The notes below the pieces were generated by a model, which searched no databases, was not told the origin of the DNA, and saw only the letters and a program-made list of their open reading frames with translations. A stretch of DNA of 64,000 bases, from the NCBI GenBank assembly GCA_903871545.1, contig CAIQHG010000068.1, forward strand, positions 23,452 to 87,451. Direction: 5' to 3'. Both the position numbers and the translations under genes were made by a program. Positions 1 through 7,453 of the stretch are shown here, piece after piece. Each line of letters opens with the position of its first letter. Positions within the stretch are counted from its first letter, which is position 1. This DNA comes from an uncultured Burkholderiales bacterium (GTDB lineage: Bacteria > Pseudomonadota > Gammaproteobacteria > Burkholderiales > Burkholderiaceae_C).

Positions 1-2
1 AT

Positions 3-470
3 TATTACTTTAAAAGTAAAGATGATTACGCCATGGAGGTTATAAAAAACTACGGCATTTATTTTTCAAATAAATTACAAAGAATTTTAAATAACACCAA
101 TAAATCACCCTTAGAACGTTTAAAGAACTTTACCCAAGAAGCACAAAAGGGGGTCGAGAGGTACAACTTTAAACGTGGCTGTTTAATTGGCAACTTAGGC
201 CAAGAGATGGCCAGCTTAGAGGAAAACTTTAGGGTAGAACTTTTAAATGTTTTTACCGATTGGCGAACACAAGTTAAAAATTGCATTGATCTGGCTAAGT
301 TAGCCGGGGAAATTAAAACTAAAGTAGATTCCACCGATTTATCAAATTTCTTTTGGTGCGCATGGGAAGGTGCCGTTTTATGCGCAAAACTAGAACTATC
401 AACTCAACCCATGAAGACGGTTGGAAAATTGTTTATCTCAGAGTTACTTCAACCAGTAAATAAAAATTAA
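3..470 (+). CDS. TetR/AcrR-family regulator, AcuR-like (5' truncated)
   Basis: This is the C-terminal part of a TetR-type repressor; the start lies left of the window. The reading frame is open from base 3, and its first residues YYFKSKDDY are the classic end of the TetR DNA-binding domain (helix 3/4, usually YYHFKSKE). The first ATG in the frame, at 33, is therefore internal and not the start. The remaining 150 or so residues are the helical ligand-binding domain. The stop is 16 bases before an AcuI-type reductase, with a Shine-Dalgarno-like AAAGGAAA between them, so the two are probably cotranscribed. In other proteobacteria the TetR protein AcuR represses acuI and is released by acrylate. 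That role is inferred here from the pairing. Confidence 0.82.
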   Translation, partial: YYFKSKDDYAMEVIKNYGIYFSNKLQRILNNTNKSPLERLKNFTQEAQKGVERYNFKRGCLIGNLGQEMASLEENFRVELLNVFTDWRTQVKNCIDLAKLAGEIKTKVDSTDLSNFFWCAWEGAVLCAKLELSTQPMKTVGKLFISELLQPVNKN

Positions 471-486
471 CAAAGGAAATTTTACG

Positions 487-1479
487 ATGCGTGCTATTTA
501 TTTAACAAAATCTGTAGACGGGAAAACTGAGGCAGTTATTAAAAAATTGGACCCCTCTGATTTGCCAACATTTGAGCAAAATGGAGTAACCGTTGATATC
601 GATTATTCAACGATTAACTATAAGGATGGATTGGCAATTACGGGTAAGTCTCCGGTGGTCAGAAAATTCCCAATGGTACCGGGGATTGACTTTTGTGGGA
701 TCGTCAAATCAAGTCTCGATGCCCGCTGGAAGAACGGCGACAAGGTGATATTAAATGGATGGGGAGTGGGGGAGTCCCACTGGGGTGGGCTTGCTCAAAT
801 GGCTTGTGTATCAGGGGATTGGTTAATCAAAAAACCAGATTCGTTCACTCCTTTGGACTGTATGTCAATAGGCACGGCAGGATACACCGCAATGCTTTGC
901 GTGATGGCACTTGAGAAAGCCGGTGTGACACCACAAATGGGGGAAATTTTAGTTACGGGTGCCAGTGGTGGAGTTGGCTCCTTTGCTGTACTGTTGTTAT
1001 CCAAATTAGGATACAGGATTACAGCTTCGACTGGTAAAACCTCACAACACGAGTACCTTAAGAGTTTGGGTGCCCATGAAGTCATCACCCGAGAGTCTTT
1101 GTCAGAGCCTGGCAAACCCATGCAAAAAGAGCGGTGGGGCGGGGTCGTAGATTCAGTGGGATCACACACCCTCGCAAACGCTTGTGCTAGCACTAAGTAC
1201 GGCGGGGTCGTCACCGCCTGTGGCTTAGCCCAGGGCATGGATCTACCTTTGTCCGTTGCGCCGTTCATTTTGCGGGGAATTAGTTTGATCGGAATTGATA
1301 GCGTTATGGCTAACCGAGCCGTTAGGGAGGCAGCGTGGAAGCGCTTAGCCGACGCCTTACCTACATCTGCGATTAGCTCGATTGTTCAAGTCGTTAATTT
1401 GGAGAACGCGATTAACGAAGGCGGTCGTATTTTGAGAGGTGAGGTTCGTGGACGGGTGGTTGTCGATGTCAATACCTAA
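487..1479 (+). CDS. acuI: AcuI/YhdH-family acrylyl-CoA reductase (zinc-free MDR)
   Basis: A medium-chain dehydrogenase/reductase of 330 residues, the usual length for the YhdH/AcuI family, which reduces acryloyl-CoA to propionyl-CoA with NADPH in the cytoplasm. Family signatures are visible: the N-terminal MRAIYL start, STINYKDGLAITG near residue 40, VPGIDFCGIV near 65, and the nucleotide-binding turn TGASGGVGSFAV near 157. The ligands of the structural zinc of classical alcohol dehydrogenases are absent, as expected. It follows the TetR gene directly and shares its likely transcript. Family assignment is secure; the acrylate substrate is inferred from family and neighbour, and another enoyl-CoA or quinone substrate remains possible. 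Confidence 0.87.
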   Translation: MRAIYLTKSVDGKTEAVIKKLDPSDLPTFEQNGVTVDIDYSTINYKDGLAITGKSPVVRKFPMVPGIDFCGIVKSSLDARWKNGDKVILNGWGVGESHWGGLAQMACVSGDWLIKKPDSFTPLDCMSIGTAGYTAMLCVMALEKAGVTPQMGEILVTGASGGVGSFAVLLLSKLGYRITASTGKTSQHEYLKSLGAHEVITRESLSEPGKPMQKERWGGVVDSVGSHTLANACASTKYGGVVTACGLAQGMDLPLSVAPFILRGISLIGIDSVMANRAVREAAWKRLADALPTSAISSIVQVVNLENAINEGGRILRGEVRGRVVVDVNT

Positions 1480-1504
1480 GAATTTAATTATTAAGGAGAC
1501 GAGT

Positions 1505-2719
1505 ATGGGAAAAATTATTATGTCAGTGCTTAAATTTTCTGTTGCTTTTGTTACCCTCGCTTTTACAGTGGGCAGCCATGCGCAAATATCGGGCGATACA
1601 GTCAAGATTGGCTTCATAACCGACATCTCTGGTTTATACGGCGACATAGATGGGCAGGGGGGTATTGAGGCTATCAAAATGGCTATTGCTGACTTTGGCG
1701 GATCGGTGAATGGTAAAAAAATTGAGCTACTAACGGCAGACCACCAAAATAAGCCAGAAGTTGCTGCTGCTAAAGCGCGTGAGTGGATTGACCAACAAGA
1801 AGTTGATATGCTCATTGGGGGCACAAATTCAGGAGTTGTTTTGGCTATGAATAAAATAGCATCAGAGAAAAAACGACCCATCATAGCTGTTTCTGCGGGG
1901 TCATCACGGTTGACCAATGAGGATTGCACGCCCTATACAGTGCACTATTCGTATGACACGATTGCTTTATCAAAAGTAGCTGGTTCTGCCATTGTGAAGC
2001 AAGGCGGAGATACTTGGTTTTTCTTAACAGCTGACTACGCCTTTGGCACTGCTTTGCAAAATGATGCGACATCGGTTATCAATGCTGAAGGAGGCAAAGT
2101 CTTGGGCAGTGTGCGGGCACCTTTAGGCTCATCAGATTTTTCTTCTTTTTTACTGCAGGCCCAGACCTCTAAAGCTAAAATTCTCGGCTTAGCCAATTCT
2201 GGCGGGGACACCATCAACTCGATAAAAGCCGCTAATGAATTTGGAATCACTAAAACGATGCAATTAGCAGGATTACTTTTGTTCATAACAGACATTCATG
2301 CGTTGGGTCTAGATTTAACGAAAAACATGTACCTTGCCGACGCATGGTATTGGGATACAAACGCAGAAACTCGGGCGTGGGCTAAACGTTATTTTCAAAT
2401 CATGAAAAAAGAGCCTTCCTCCACTCAAGCAGCGGATTATTCTGCAACACTAACCTATCTTAAGGCCGTTAAAGCAACGGGCACTGATAATCCAGACAAA
2501 GTGATGGCGGAACTAAAATCTGCCAAGATTAATGATATGTTCGCGAAAGGGGGGTACATACGAGCTGATGGTCGAATGATCCACGATATGTATTTGATGC
2601 AAGTAAAACAACCATCAGAGTCTAAGTATCCCTGGGATTATTACAAACTTGTTGAGACTGTTGGCGGAGATCAGGCCTTCGCAAATAAATCCCAATCTAA
2701 ATGTACTTTGTGGAAATGA
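1505..2719 (+). CDS. ABC transporter substrate-binding protein (Liv/Leu-Ile-Val type), orphan
   Basis: A periplasmic type I substrate-binding protein of 404 residues. I chose the ATG at 1505 because AAGGAG lies at 1493-1498 and the product then begins with a clean signal peptide ending in SHA before QISGD; an upstream in-frame start at 1439 would bury this. After the signal come VKIGFITDISGLYGD and AAKAREWI, typical of branched-chain amino acid or aromatic-acid receptors (Peripla_BP_6). It begins 25 bases after acuI, so it could belong to the same transcript. No permease or ATPase gene follows, so it either works with a transporter elsewhere or is a leftover. The ligand cannot be read from the sequence. 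Confidence 0.85.
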   Translation: MGKIIMSVLKFSVAFVTLAFTVGSHAQISGDTVKIGFITDISGLYGDIDGQGGIEAIKMAIADFGGSVNGKKIELLTADHQNKPEVAAAKAREWIDQQEVDMLIGGTNSGVVLAMNKIASEKKRPIIAVSAGSSRLTNEDCTPYTVHYSYDTIALSKVAGSAIVKQGGDTWFFLTADYAFGTALQNDATSVINAEGGKVLGSVRAPLGSSDFSSFLLQAQTSKAKILGLANSGGDTINSIKAANEFGITKTMQLAGLLLFITDIHALGLDLTKNMYLADAWYWDTNAETRAWAKRYFQIMKKEPSSTQAADYSATLTYLKAVKATGTDNPDKVMAELKSAKINDMFAKGGYIRADGRMIHDMYLMQVKQPSESKYPWDYYKLVETVGGDQAFANKSQSKCTLWK

Positions 2720-2936
2720 TTCAACAGAAACCTTTCATGCTTAAAAGTTGCTCCAAATCAATGTCTTTTGGATAAAAAAGTCACTGTGTAGTTGTTCGTG
2801 CAATTGCGCGTTTATATCATCCTTGTTCAAACTGGAGGAGGGAAGTGATTTGAATCTGAGCAAAAAGTAAATTATTTTCCCCAAAGAAGATATTTTGTAG
2901 AAAATTAAATTAAGGACATCCTAAGAACGTTAATTA
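2720..2936. other. intergenic, no recognisable gene
   Basis: AT-rich spacer between the orphan receptor and the HicA remnant. A minus-strand frame is open through part of it but has no start and no family likeness that I can name. It may be further decayed sequence belonging to the neighbouring remnant, for example a lost HicB partner, but nothing supports that directly. Confidence 0.4.
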
Positions 2937-3130
2937 TTAAACAAACTTTTGAAATTCGTCAGGACTGAGATTTGCCTGACGAAGTATTCCATTGATTGTT
3001 CCCGCTTTGAAATCTTTGTGATTCGGTACCTATGCACCCATATCTCTCACGTTTCATCACGATGTGACTTCCTTGCCGAGTTACTGTAAATTCTAATTGC
3101 TGTAAAACTTTGATAATATTATTTCTGGCA
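2937..3130 (-). pseudogene. HicA-type mRNA interferase remnant (frameshifted)
   Basis: Read on the minus strand, this stretch encodes a HicA-like toxin in two frames. The first part reads NIIKVLQQLEFTVTRQ followed by GSHIVMKRERYGC, the double-stranded-RNA-binding-like core with the catalytic GSH histidine. About one base out of frame it continues VPNHKDFKAGTINGILR and ends QANLSPDEFQKFV with a stop at 2937-2939. VPNHK and GT(I/L)..ILR are the conserved HicA C-terminal motifs. A single-base shift near 3032 separates the two halves, and I find no good start codon or Shine-Dalgarno site. No intact HicB antitoxin is adjacent. The homology is clear to me; that it is dead is inferred from the frameshift. 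Confidence 0.72.
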
Positions 3131-3172
3131 GTCCAGCAAACTTAAGGATGCGCAGATTTATTCGCATTTAGT

Positions 3173-4717
3173 TTAGGTTACTGGCGCTGGGTTAAAGAGC
3201 ACTAATGCATTGTGCAATTTCCAGTGTTCTGCCCATGTTTTTTTACGACCACTTGCGACTTCAAGCATTAGCTGGAACATTTGCATGCCCACCTCCTCAA
3301 TCGTTTTGGTCCCATCGGCGATAGTGCCAGCATTGATGTCCATAATGTCGTGCCAACGTCGTGCTAAGTCTGAGCGCGTTGCTACTTTGATGACAGGAAC
3401 TTCGGCTAAGCCGTAAGGAGTGCCGCGACCAGTAGTGAAAACGTGAAGGTTCATTCCCGCAGCCAATTGAAGCGTGCCGCAAATAAAGTCACTGGCCGGT
3501 GTAGCTGCGTAGATCAGGCCTTTTTGTTTTAGCTTTTCGCCTGGCGATAAGACACCGGAAATAGGAGCCGAACCGGATTTTACGATTGAGCCCATTGCTT
3601 TTTCAACAATGTTGGAAAGCCCACCTTTTTTGTTACCTGGGGTGGTGTTTGCGCTTCGATCAGCTCGGCCACGCGCAAGGTATGCGTCATACCAAGCCAT
3701 CTCACGAATCATGGCTTCAGCAACTTCTGGTGTAGTTGCGCGCGAAGTAAGTTGATCAATGCCGTCTCGAACTTCCGTAACTTCGGAGAACATCACGCTC
3801 GCACCAGCTCGCACTAATAAATCTGTGCAATAGCCCACAGCTGGATTTGCAGTTACACCTGAGAAAGCATCACTGCCGCCGCACTGAACGCCAACGACTA
3901 GCTCGCTTGCAGGAACTGTTTCCCGACGTCGTTGGTTGAGTCGTTTCAGGTGTTGCTCTGCTGTCTTCATGATGGAATCAATCATGGACATGAAGCCAAC
4001 GTGAGCTTCATCTTGAAGGCAAACAACGTCAAGAGCTTCACCGCGTTGATCGTTGATGGGTATAGCCCCTGGGGGCATCAGGCGCTCGGGTTGCAATTTT
4101 TCGCAACCTAAGCTAACAACCATCACCTCACCCCCAAAGTTAGGGTTGAGGCTGATATTGCGAAGTGTGCGAATTGGAATTTCCGCCCCATCTGCATCAA
4201 TGGCAACTCCACAGCCATAGGTGTGCTCCAGACCCACTACATCGTCCACATTAGGAAACTTTGGCAGCAATTCTGATTTGATGCGTTCAACGGCGAATTC
4301 AACAACACCCGATACGCATTGCACTGTTGTTGTAATTGCCAAGATATTTCTTGTTCCTACTGAGCCATCTGCATTGCGGTAGCCCTCGAAGGTGTAGCCC
4401 TCAAGTGGGGGTAGGGGGCTGGGTTTAACTGTTGCTATAGGTAAGTTGTCGAGTTCGCGAGCAGATGGCATTTTTATGAGTCGCTCATGCACCCAGCTAC
4501 CCGCCGCAATGTCTTTTAGCGCAAACCCAATCGGAATTCCATAACGCACAATAGGTCCGTCAGTTGGAATGTCGATCAAAGCAACCTTGTGCCCCTGCGG
4601 CACTTGATCTCGTAAAATTAAACCGCTGGAAAGTTCTGTGCCTACAGAAAGGCCGCCATTGTTGGCGACAATCGCGACGTTGTCTCGAGTGTTCATTATG
4701 ATAGTCAATGGCTTCAC
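3173..4717 (-). CDS. garD: galactarate dehydratase (UxaA/GarD family)
   Basis: A 514-residue cytoplasmic dehydratase close in length to E. coli GarD (about 523). GarD removes water from meso-galactarate to give 5-dehydro-4-deoxyglucarate. The N-terminal SAF-like domain is followed by the signatures [20 protein letters not shown] (around residue 100), [27 protein letters not shown] and [12 protein letters not shown], all typical of galactarate/altronate dehydratases; the cysteines serve the metal site. The start is a GTG, with TAGGAAA about seven bases upstream; an ATG seven codons in is the alternative. It stands alone and on the same strand as the enolase-superfamily operon at 16-18 kb, which may act on related acid sugars. 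Altronate dehydratase is the main alternative. Confidence 0.85.
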   Translation of the reverse strand: MKPLTIIMNTRDNVAIVANNGGLSVGTELSSGLILRDQVPQGHKVALIDIPTDGPIVRYGIPIGFALKDIAAGSWVHERLIKMPSARELDNLPIATVKPSPLPPLEGYTFEGYRNADGSVGTRNILAITTTVQCVSGVVEFAVERIKSELLPKFPNVDDVVGLEHTYGCGVAIDADGAEIPIRTLRNISLNPNFGGEVMVVSLGCEKLQPERLMPPGAIPINDQRGEALDVVCLQDEAHVGFMSMIDSIMKTAEQHLKRLNQRRRETVPASELVVGVQCGGSDAFSGVTANPAVGYCTDLLVRAGASVMFSEVTEVRDGIDQLTSRATTPEVAEAMIREMAWYDAYLARGRADRSANTTPGNKKGGLSNIVEKAMGSIVKSGSAPISGVLSPGEKLKQKGLIYAATPASDFICGTLQLAAGMNLHVFTTGRGTPYGLAEVPVIKVATRSDLARRWHDIMDINAGTIADGTKTIEEVGMQMFQLMLEVASGRKKTWAEHWKLHNALVLFNPAPVT

Positions 4718-4975
4718 AAATGTTTCCTATCTAGTTAGTGTTCAACTGTTTTGTATAAGGTGTCGTTGGCCATATGATAGCGGTACAAGACAGTTCATGC
4801 AAGGTTTTGTATTGTCTGTGATAAACCACTCGTTATTGACAAAACCATTTAGATTTCTTGTTAAGTATAAATTTACTTAATATAAATTTATAACTATAAT
4901 TTTTAATTAAATAGGATTGAAAGATTTCTTTCAAAACGGAAATAGGTCTGATAATTGACTCAAGGTATTGAATAG
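4718..4975. promoter_or_regulatory. upstream region of garD
   Basis: AT-rich non-coding stretch that must carry the garD promoter on the minus strand. I cannot point to a convincing -35/-10 pair or a palindromic operator. Nothing else is recognised. Confidence 0.35.
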
Positions 4976-5179
4976 CGCATCTCTAAAATTTCAGCAACCA
5001 TGGCTGTTTATGTAGACCTAAAACAGAAAACAGTTGTCGTTTAGCCTTTAGAGGGAATGACTTTGAATCAAAAAACCATCAATGAAGAACTCAAAGATAC
5101 AGGCTATGAAATTGTAAAAGTAGAGTCAGTCCCAAAAAGTGTTGCCGAACCTAAAGCAGAATTGACGTCAAACAAATGA
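4976..5179 (+). pseudogene. MerP-like heavy-metal-associated (HMA) domain remnant with in-frame TAG
   Basis: The frame reads RISKISATMAVYVDLKQKT, then VVV, a TAG at 5042-5044, then PLEGMTLNQKTINEELKDTG and YEIVKVE. This matches the second half of a ferredoxin-like HMA metal-binding domain (beta strand with hydrophobic V.VDL..KTVVV, helix with I...L.DTGY). The N-terminal half with the CxxC metal-binding loop cannot be found upstream. An ATG at 5057 could still express a 40-residue tail. Its TGA overlaps the ATG of the MerT-like gene (ATGA at 5176-5179), so the two were once a translationally coupled merP/merT-like pair. The last part is duplicated at 10155. Confidence 0.6.
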
Positions 5180-5349
5180 TCTTAGAAAAAATCATTGCGC
5201 CTAAGAGTAATTTACTAACCAGCGTTGTCGCTCTATTTGCCAGTTCCAGCACTTTAATCTGTTGCGCCATCCCTGCTTTATTGATCACTTTGTGTGCGGG
5301 TGCTTCTTTATCCACCTTTATCTCCCTCTTTCCAAAGATCGAGTGGATT
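5111..5349 (+). repeat. 239-bp direct repeat, copy 1
   Basis: This stretch recurs at 10155-10393 in the same orientation. Comparing base by base I count 11 differences and no gaps, about 95% identity. It covers the end of the HMA remnant and the first half of the MerT-like gene. Between the copies lie chrA, a tiny membrane protein and the copper ATPase. Confidence 0.93.
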
Positions 5350-5526
5350 AATGAGCACAAGGTTGAAGTGTTTATTTTTTCTGGAGTGATGCTGAGCATT
5401 AGTGGCTATATGCAATGGCGCGGAAGATTTGCGCCATGCCCAACCGATCCAGTATCAAGAAATGCCTGTATGAGGACTCGTAAAGTTTCTTCAATGGTTT
5501 ATGGTCTTAGCTTATTACTTTATTAA
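5176..5526 (+). CDS. MerT-like membrane protein, probably C-terminally frameshifted
   Basis: A 116-residue hydrophobic protein resembling mercuric-ion transporter MerT. It has a first membrane segment with a Cys pair (ALFASSSTLICCAIPALL), a second segment after KHKVE-like residues (VEVFIFSGVMLSISGYM), and a cytoplasmic loop with CPTDPVSRNAC, corresponding to the second metal-binding cysteine pair of MerT. In the family a third membrane helix follows; here the frame stops at SLLLY, while the next frame reads LIGAGFLFSQF before a stop, suggesting a one- or two-base shift near 5520. The first 170 bases are duplicated at 10220. The metal specificity is unknown; I see no merR or merA nearby. Confidence 0.55.
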   Translation: MILEKIIAPKSNLLTSVVALFASSSTLICCAIPALLITLCAGASLSTFISLFPKIEWINEHKVEVFIFSGVMLSISGYMQWRGRFAPCPTDPVSRNACMRTRKVSSMVYGLSLLLY

Positions 5527-5694
5527 TAGGGGCTGGTTTCCTTTTGTTCAGCCAATTTTAACGAATTGATAAGGCTTAATTTTATATGAGCGTCTATTTA
5601 AGCGTCGGTTATTGAAGCCTCTTAACTTGTAATGCCGTTTAAAAAGACAAAAAAATGGCGTATGATGTTTGATTAAAAAGCCCGAAAGATAATT

Positions 5695-6873
5695 ATGGAG
5701 AAAATCCAGTTTAATTCGAAGCCCTCTTATAGTCTTTGGCAGTTAGTTATCTATATGCTCAAGTTAGGCACTTGGGGCTTTGGTGGTCCTGTAGCATTAG
5801 CTGGATATATGAATCGTGATCTAGTTGAAAAACAACACTGGATTACTGAAGCGGACTACAAAGAAGGCATGGCCCTAGCCCAAATGGCTCCGGGCCCAAT
5901 GGCGGCCCAGTTAGCCATCTATCTTGGTTATGTTCATTATCGAGTTCTTGGAGCTAGTTTAGCGGGCATTGCTTTTGTCGTTCCATCCTTTTTAATGGTT
6001 GTTGCTCTTGGCTGGGCTTATGTCGCTTATGGGGACTTGGCTTGGATGCAGGCAGTCTTTTACGGAGTGGGTGCGGCAGTCATTGGTATTATTGCAATCA
6101 GTGCTCAAAAACTCACTAAGAAAACCATTGGCAAAGACAAGTTGCTTTGGGCAATATTCTTAGTAATGGTGGTGAGTACCGTTATCACTCAATCTGAAAT
6201 TGCTTCACTGGTATTTGCCGCGGGCTTTATTACTTTGTTTGTTAAGGCACCGCCAAACTGGTTTAAGAGTGGTGGATTGAATAGTCTTGCTATTGCTCAA
6301 GTACCAGCATTTTCGAGCATTTGGGGTAGCTTTGACTTATCCTTACTTAGTCAAATAGCCATTTTCTTTACTAAAGCAGGCGCCTTTGTATTTGGTTCGG
6401 GATTGGCCATCGTTCCATTCTTATATGGTGGTGTAGTGGCAGAGCATCAATGGCTAACGGAGAAACAGTTTGTAGATGCTGTAGCTGTTGCGATGATTAC
6501 TCCCGGGCCTGTGGTGATTACAGTTGGCTTTATTGGCTATCTGATTGCTGGCTTTACTGGTGCCAGTGTAGCCTCATTGGCCACCTTTATTCCTTGTTAT
6601 CTTTTTACAATAATTCCTGCACCTTACTTTAAGAAATACGGCAAGAACCCTAGTCTTATTGCCTTCATTGATGGAGTAACATCCGCCGCAGTTGGAGCAA
6701 TTACAGGTTCAGTTATTGTGATTGCTCAGCGTTCGATTGTGGATATTCCAACGGCTACATTAGCGATTGTGACTACAGCCTTGTTATGGAAATATAAAAA
6801 GCTGACTGAACCAGTCGTTGTAGTAGCGGCCGCTCTTTTAGGGTTATTGTTGTATCCAATTTTTCATAATTGA
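5695..6873 (+). CDS. chrA: chromate transporter ChrA (CHR family)
   Basis: A 392-residue inner-membrane protein of the long (two-domain) CHR family, which exports chromate. The two homologous halves are visible: the first has GTWGFGGPVALAGYM, WITEADYKEGMALAQMAPGP and MAAQLAIYLGY; the second has KAGAFVFGSGLAIVPFL, WLTEKQFVDAVAVAMITPGP and VVITVGFIGYL. About ten to twelve hydrophobic segments are present. The start ATG follows AAAGATAATT. It lies between the MerT-like gene and the copper ATPase in the same orientation. No chrB regulator is present. Some CHR proteins have other or unknown anion substrates, so chromate is the family-based assumption. Confidence 0.87.
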   Translation: MEKIQFNSKPSYSLWQLVIYMLKLGTWGFGGPVALAGYMNRDLVEKQHWITEADYKEGMALAQMAPGPMAAQLAIYLGYVHYRVLGASLAGIAFVVPSFLMVVALGWAYVAYGDLAWMQAVFYGVGAAVIGIIAISAQKLTKKTIGKDKLLWAIFLVMVVSTVITQSEIASLVFAAGFITLFVKAPPNWFKSGGLNSLAIAQVPAFSSIWGSFDLSLLSQIAIFFTKAGAFVFGSGLAIVPFLYGGVVAEHQWLTEKQFVDAVAVAMITPGPVVITVGFIGYLIAGFTGASVASLATFIPCYLFTIIPAPYFKKYGKNPSLIAFIDGVTSAAVGAITGSVIVIAQRSIVDIPTATLAIVTTALLWKYKKLTEPVVVVAAALLGLLLYPIFHN

Positions 6874-7187
6874 TACGAAAATACAAGCATTATTCTTATC
6901 CCTTGTATTGGTAGTAATAACTTCTAGTAGTAAAGAACTCCTGAGGCAGTGGCTCGTTTCCACCCCGAGCCACCAAAATCAAATAATGCCCTGCTTTGTG
7001 GGGGTACATTTTCTCTTGGATTGGCAGGATATTTTATATCCTTGCTTTTAACTTAGCTTGTCTAGTTTAAGAGTGCTGCCCTTACACTCGGCGATGACGG
7101 TTCCAGATGAACCATTTCTACTATGCAAGTGGTCGTGCTTAGGGTACCCATCGCATGAAATATCCTTTTCATAAATGATAAGAATAT
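6874..7187. other. intergenic with tRNA-3'-like stem and a small minus-strand remnant
   Basis: No intact gene. At 6949-6973 an eight-base stem (GTGGCTCG / CGAGCCAC) precedes CCACCA. On the minus strand a frame ending at 7048 reads GYPKHDHLHSRNGSSG and ECKGSTLKLDKLS, but it lacks a credible start; it looks like the tail of a protein I do not recognise. Confidence 0.4.
6949..6975 (+). other. stem-loop followed by CCACCA (tRNA 3'-end-like)
   Basis: GTGGCTCG pairs perfectly with CGAGCCAC across a nine-base loop, and the stem runs into ACCACCA-like sequence as in a tRNA acceptor end. There is no complete cloverleaf. A similar end, CCTAGCCACCA, occurs at 9948-9958 on the other side of the copper ATPase. 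Confidence 0.35.
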
Positions 7188-7201
7188 TTGATCTATATCA
7201 A
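7188..7201 (+). promoter_or_regulatory. perfect FNR/Anr-type box (TTGAT-N4-ATCAA)
   Basis: TTGATCTATATCAA is an exact match to the consensus of FNR-family oxygen-sensing activators (FNR, Anr, FixK). Its centre is at 7194.5. A hexamer TAGATT at 7224-7229 lies where the -10 element of a class II FNR promoter should be, giving a start near 7236, 41.5 bases downstream of the box centre. The first genes downstream are the 31-residue membrane protein and the copper P-type ATPase. Low-oxygen control is inferred from this arrangement. Confidence 0.68.
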
Positions 7202-7223
7202 TAGATATTTTCTAAATTAGCGC

Positions 7224-7229
7224 TAGATT
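7224..7229 (+). promoter_or_regulatory. candidate -10 element for FNR-dependent promoter
   Basis: TAGATT lies 30 bases downstream of the FNR-box midpoint to its first half, matching class II spacing. No separate -35 is needed in such promoters, since the activator site overlaps it. Confidence 0.5.
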
Positions 7230-7300
7230 AGAAGCTCTAAATAAAGCAAGTGTTTCTTTCCTATGGAGTTAATGCTTAACAAATGATAGGTGGTTTAATA

Positions 7301-7396
7301 ATGGGTAGCATGAGTCTAATTGAGATTTTGGTTTTAGTAGTCCTAGTTCTTTCAATTATTGCTTTGAGTAAAAAAATATTTCACAGCTCAAATTAA
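7301..7396 (+). CDS. 31-residue single-span membrane protein
   Basis: A very short gene, below the usual annotation cut-off. The product starts MGSMSLIEILVLVVLVL, has one hydrophobic helix (residues 6-22) and ends with KKIFHSSN. AGGTGG at 7287-7292 gives an eight-base spacing to the ATG at 7301; an in-frame ATG at 7283 is possible but lacks a site. The layout (short N-terminal tip, one helix, KK) is reminiscent of the N-terminus of TatA-like proteins, but there is no amphipathic helix, so this is a resemblance only. It lies between the FNR-type promoter and the copper ATPase, and so could be a small partner of that pump. Confidence 0.5.
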   Translation: MGSMSLIEILVLVVLVLSIIALSKKIFHSSN

Positions 7397-7453
7397 TCAC
7401 TCAAATATTTGTGATTGTTAAAGTATCTTTCAAATTGGAAAATAAGGATGTAT

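Noticed and set aside
1439..1504. Earlier in-frame start for the orphan receptor
   Set aside because: It overlaps acuI and would place 22 residues before a complete signal peptide; the ATG at 1505 has AAGGAG.
5176..5526. Complete mercury-resistance operon
   Set aside because: Only decayed MerP/MerT-like pieces are present; no merR, merA or other mer genes.
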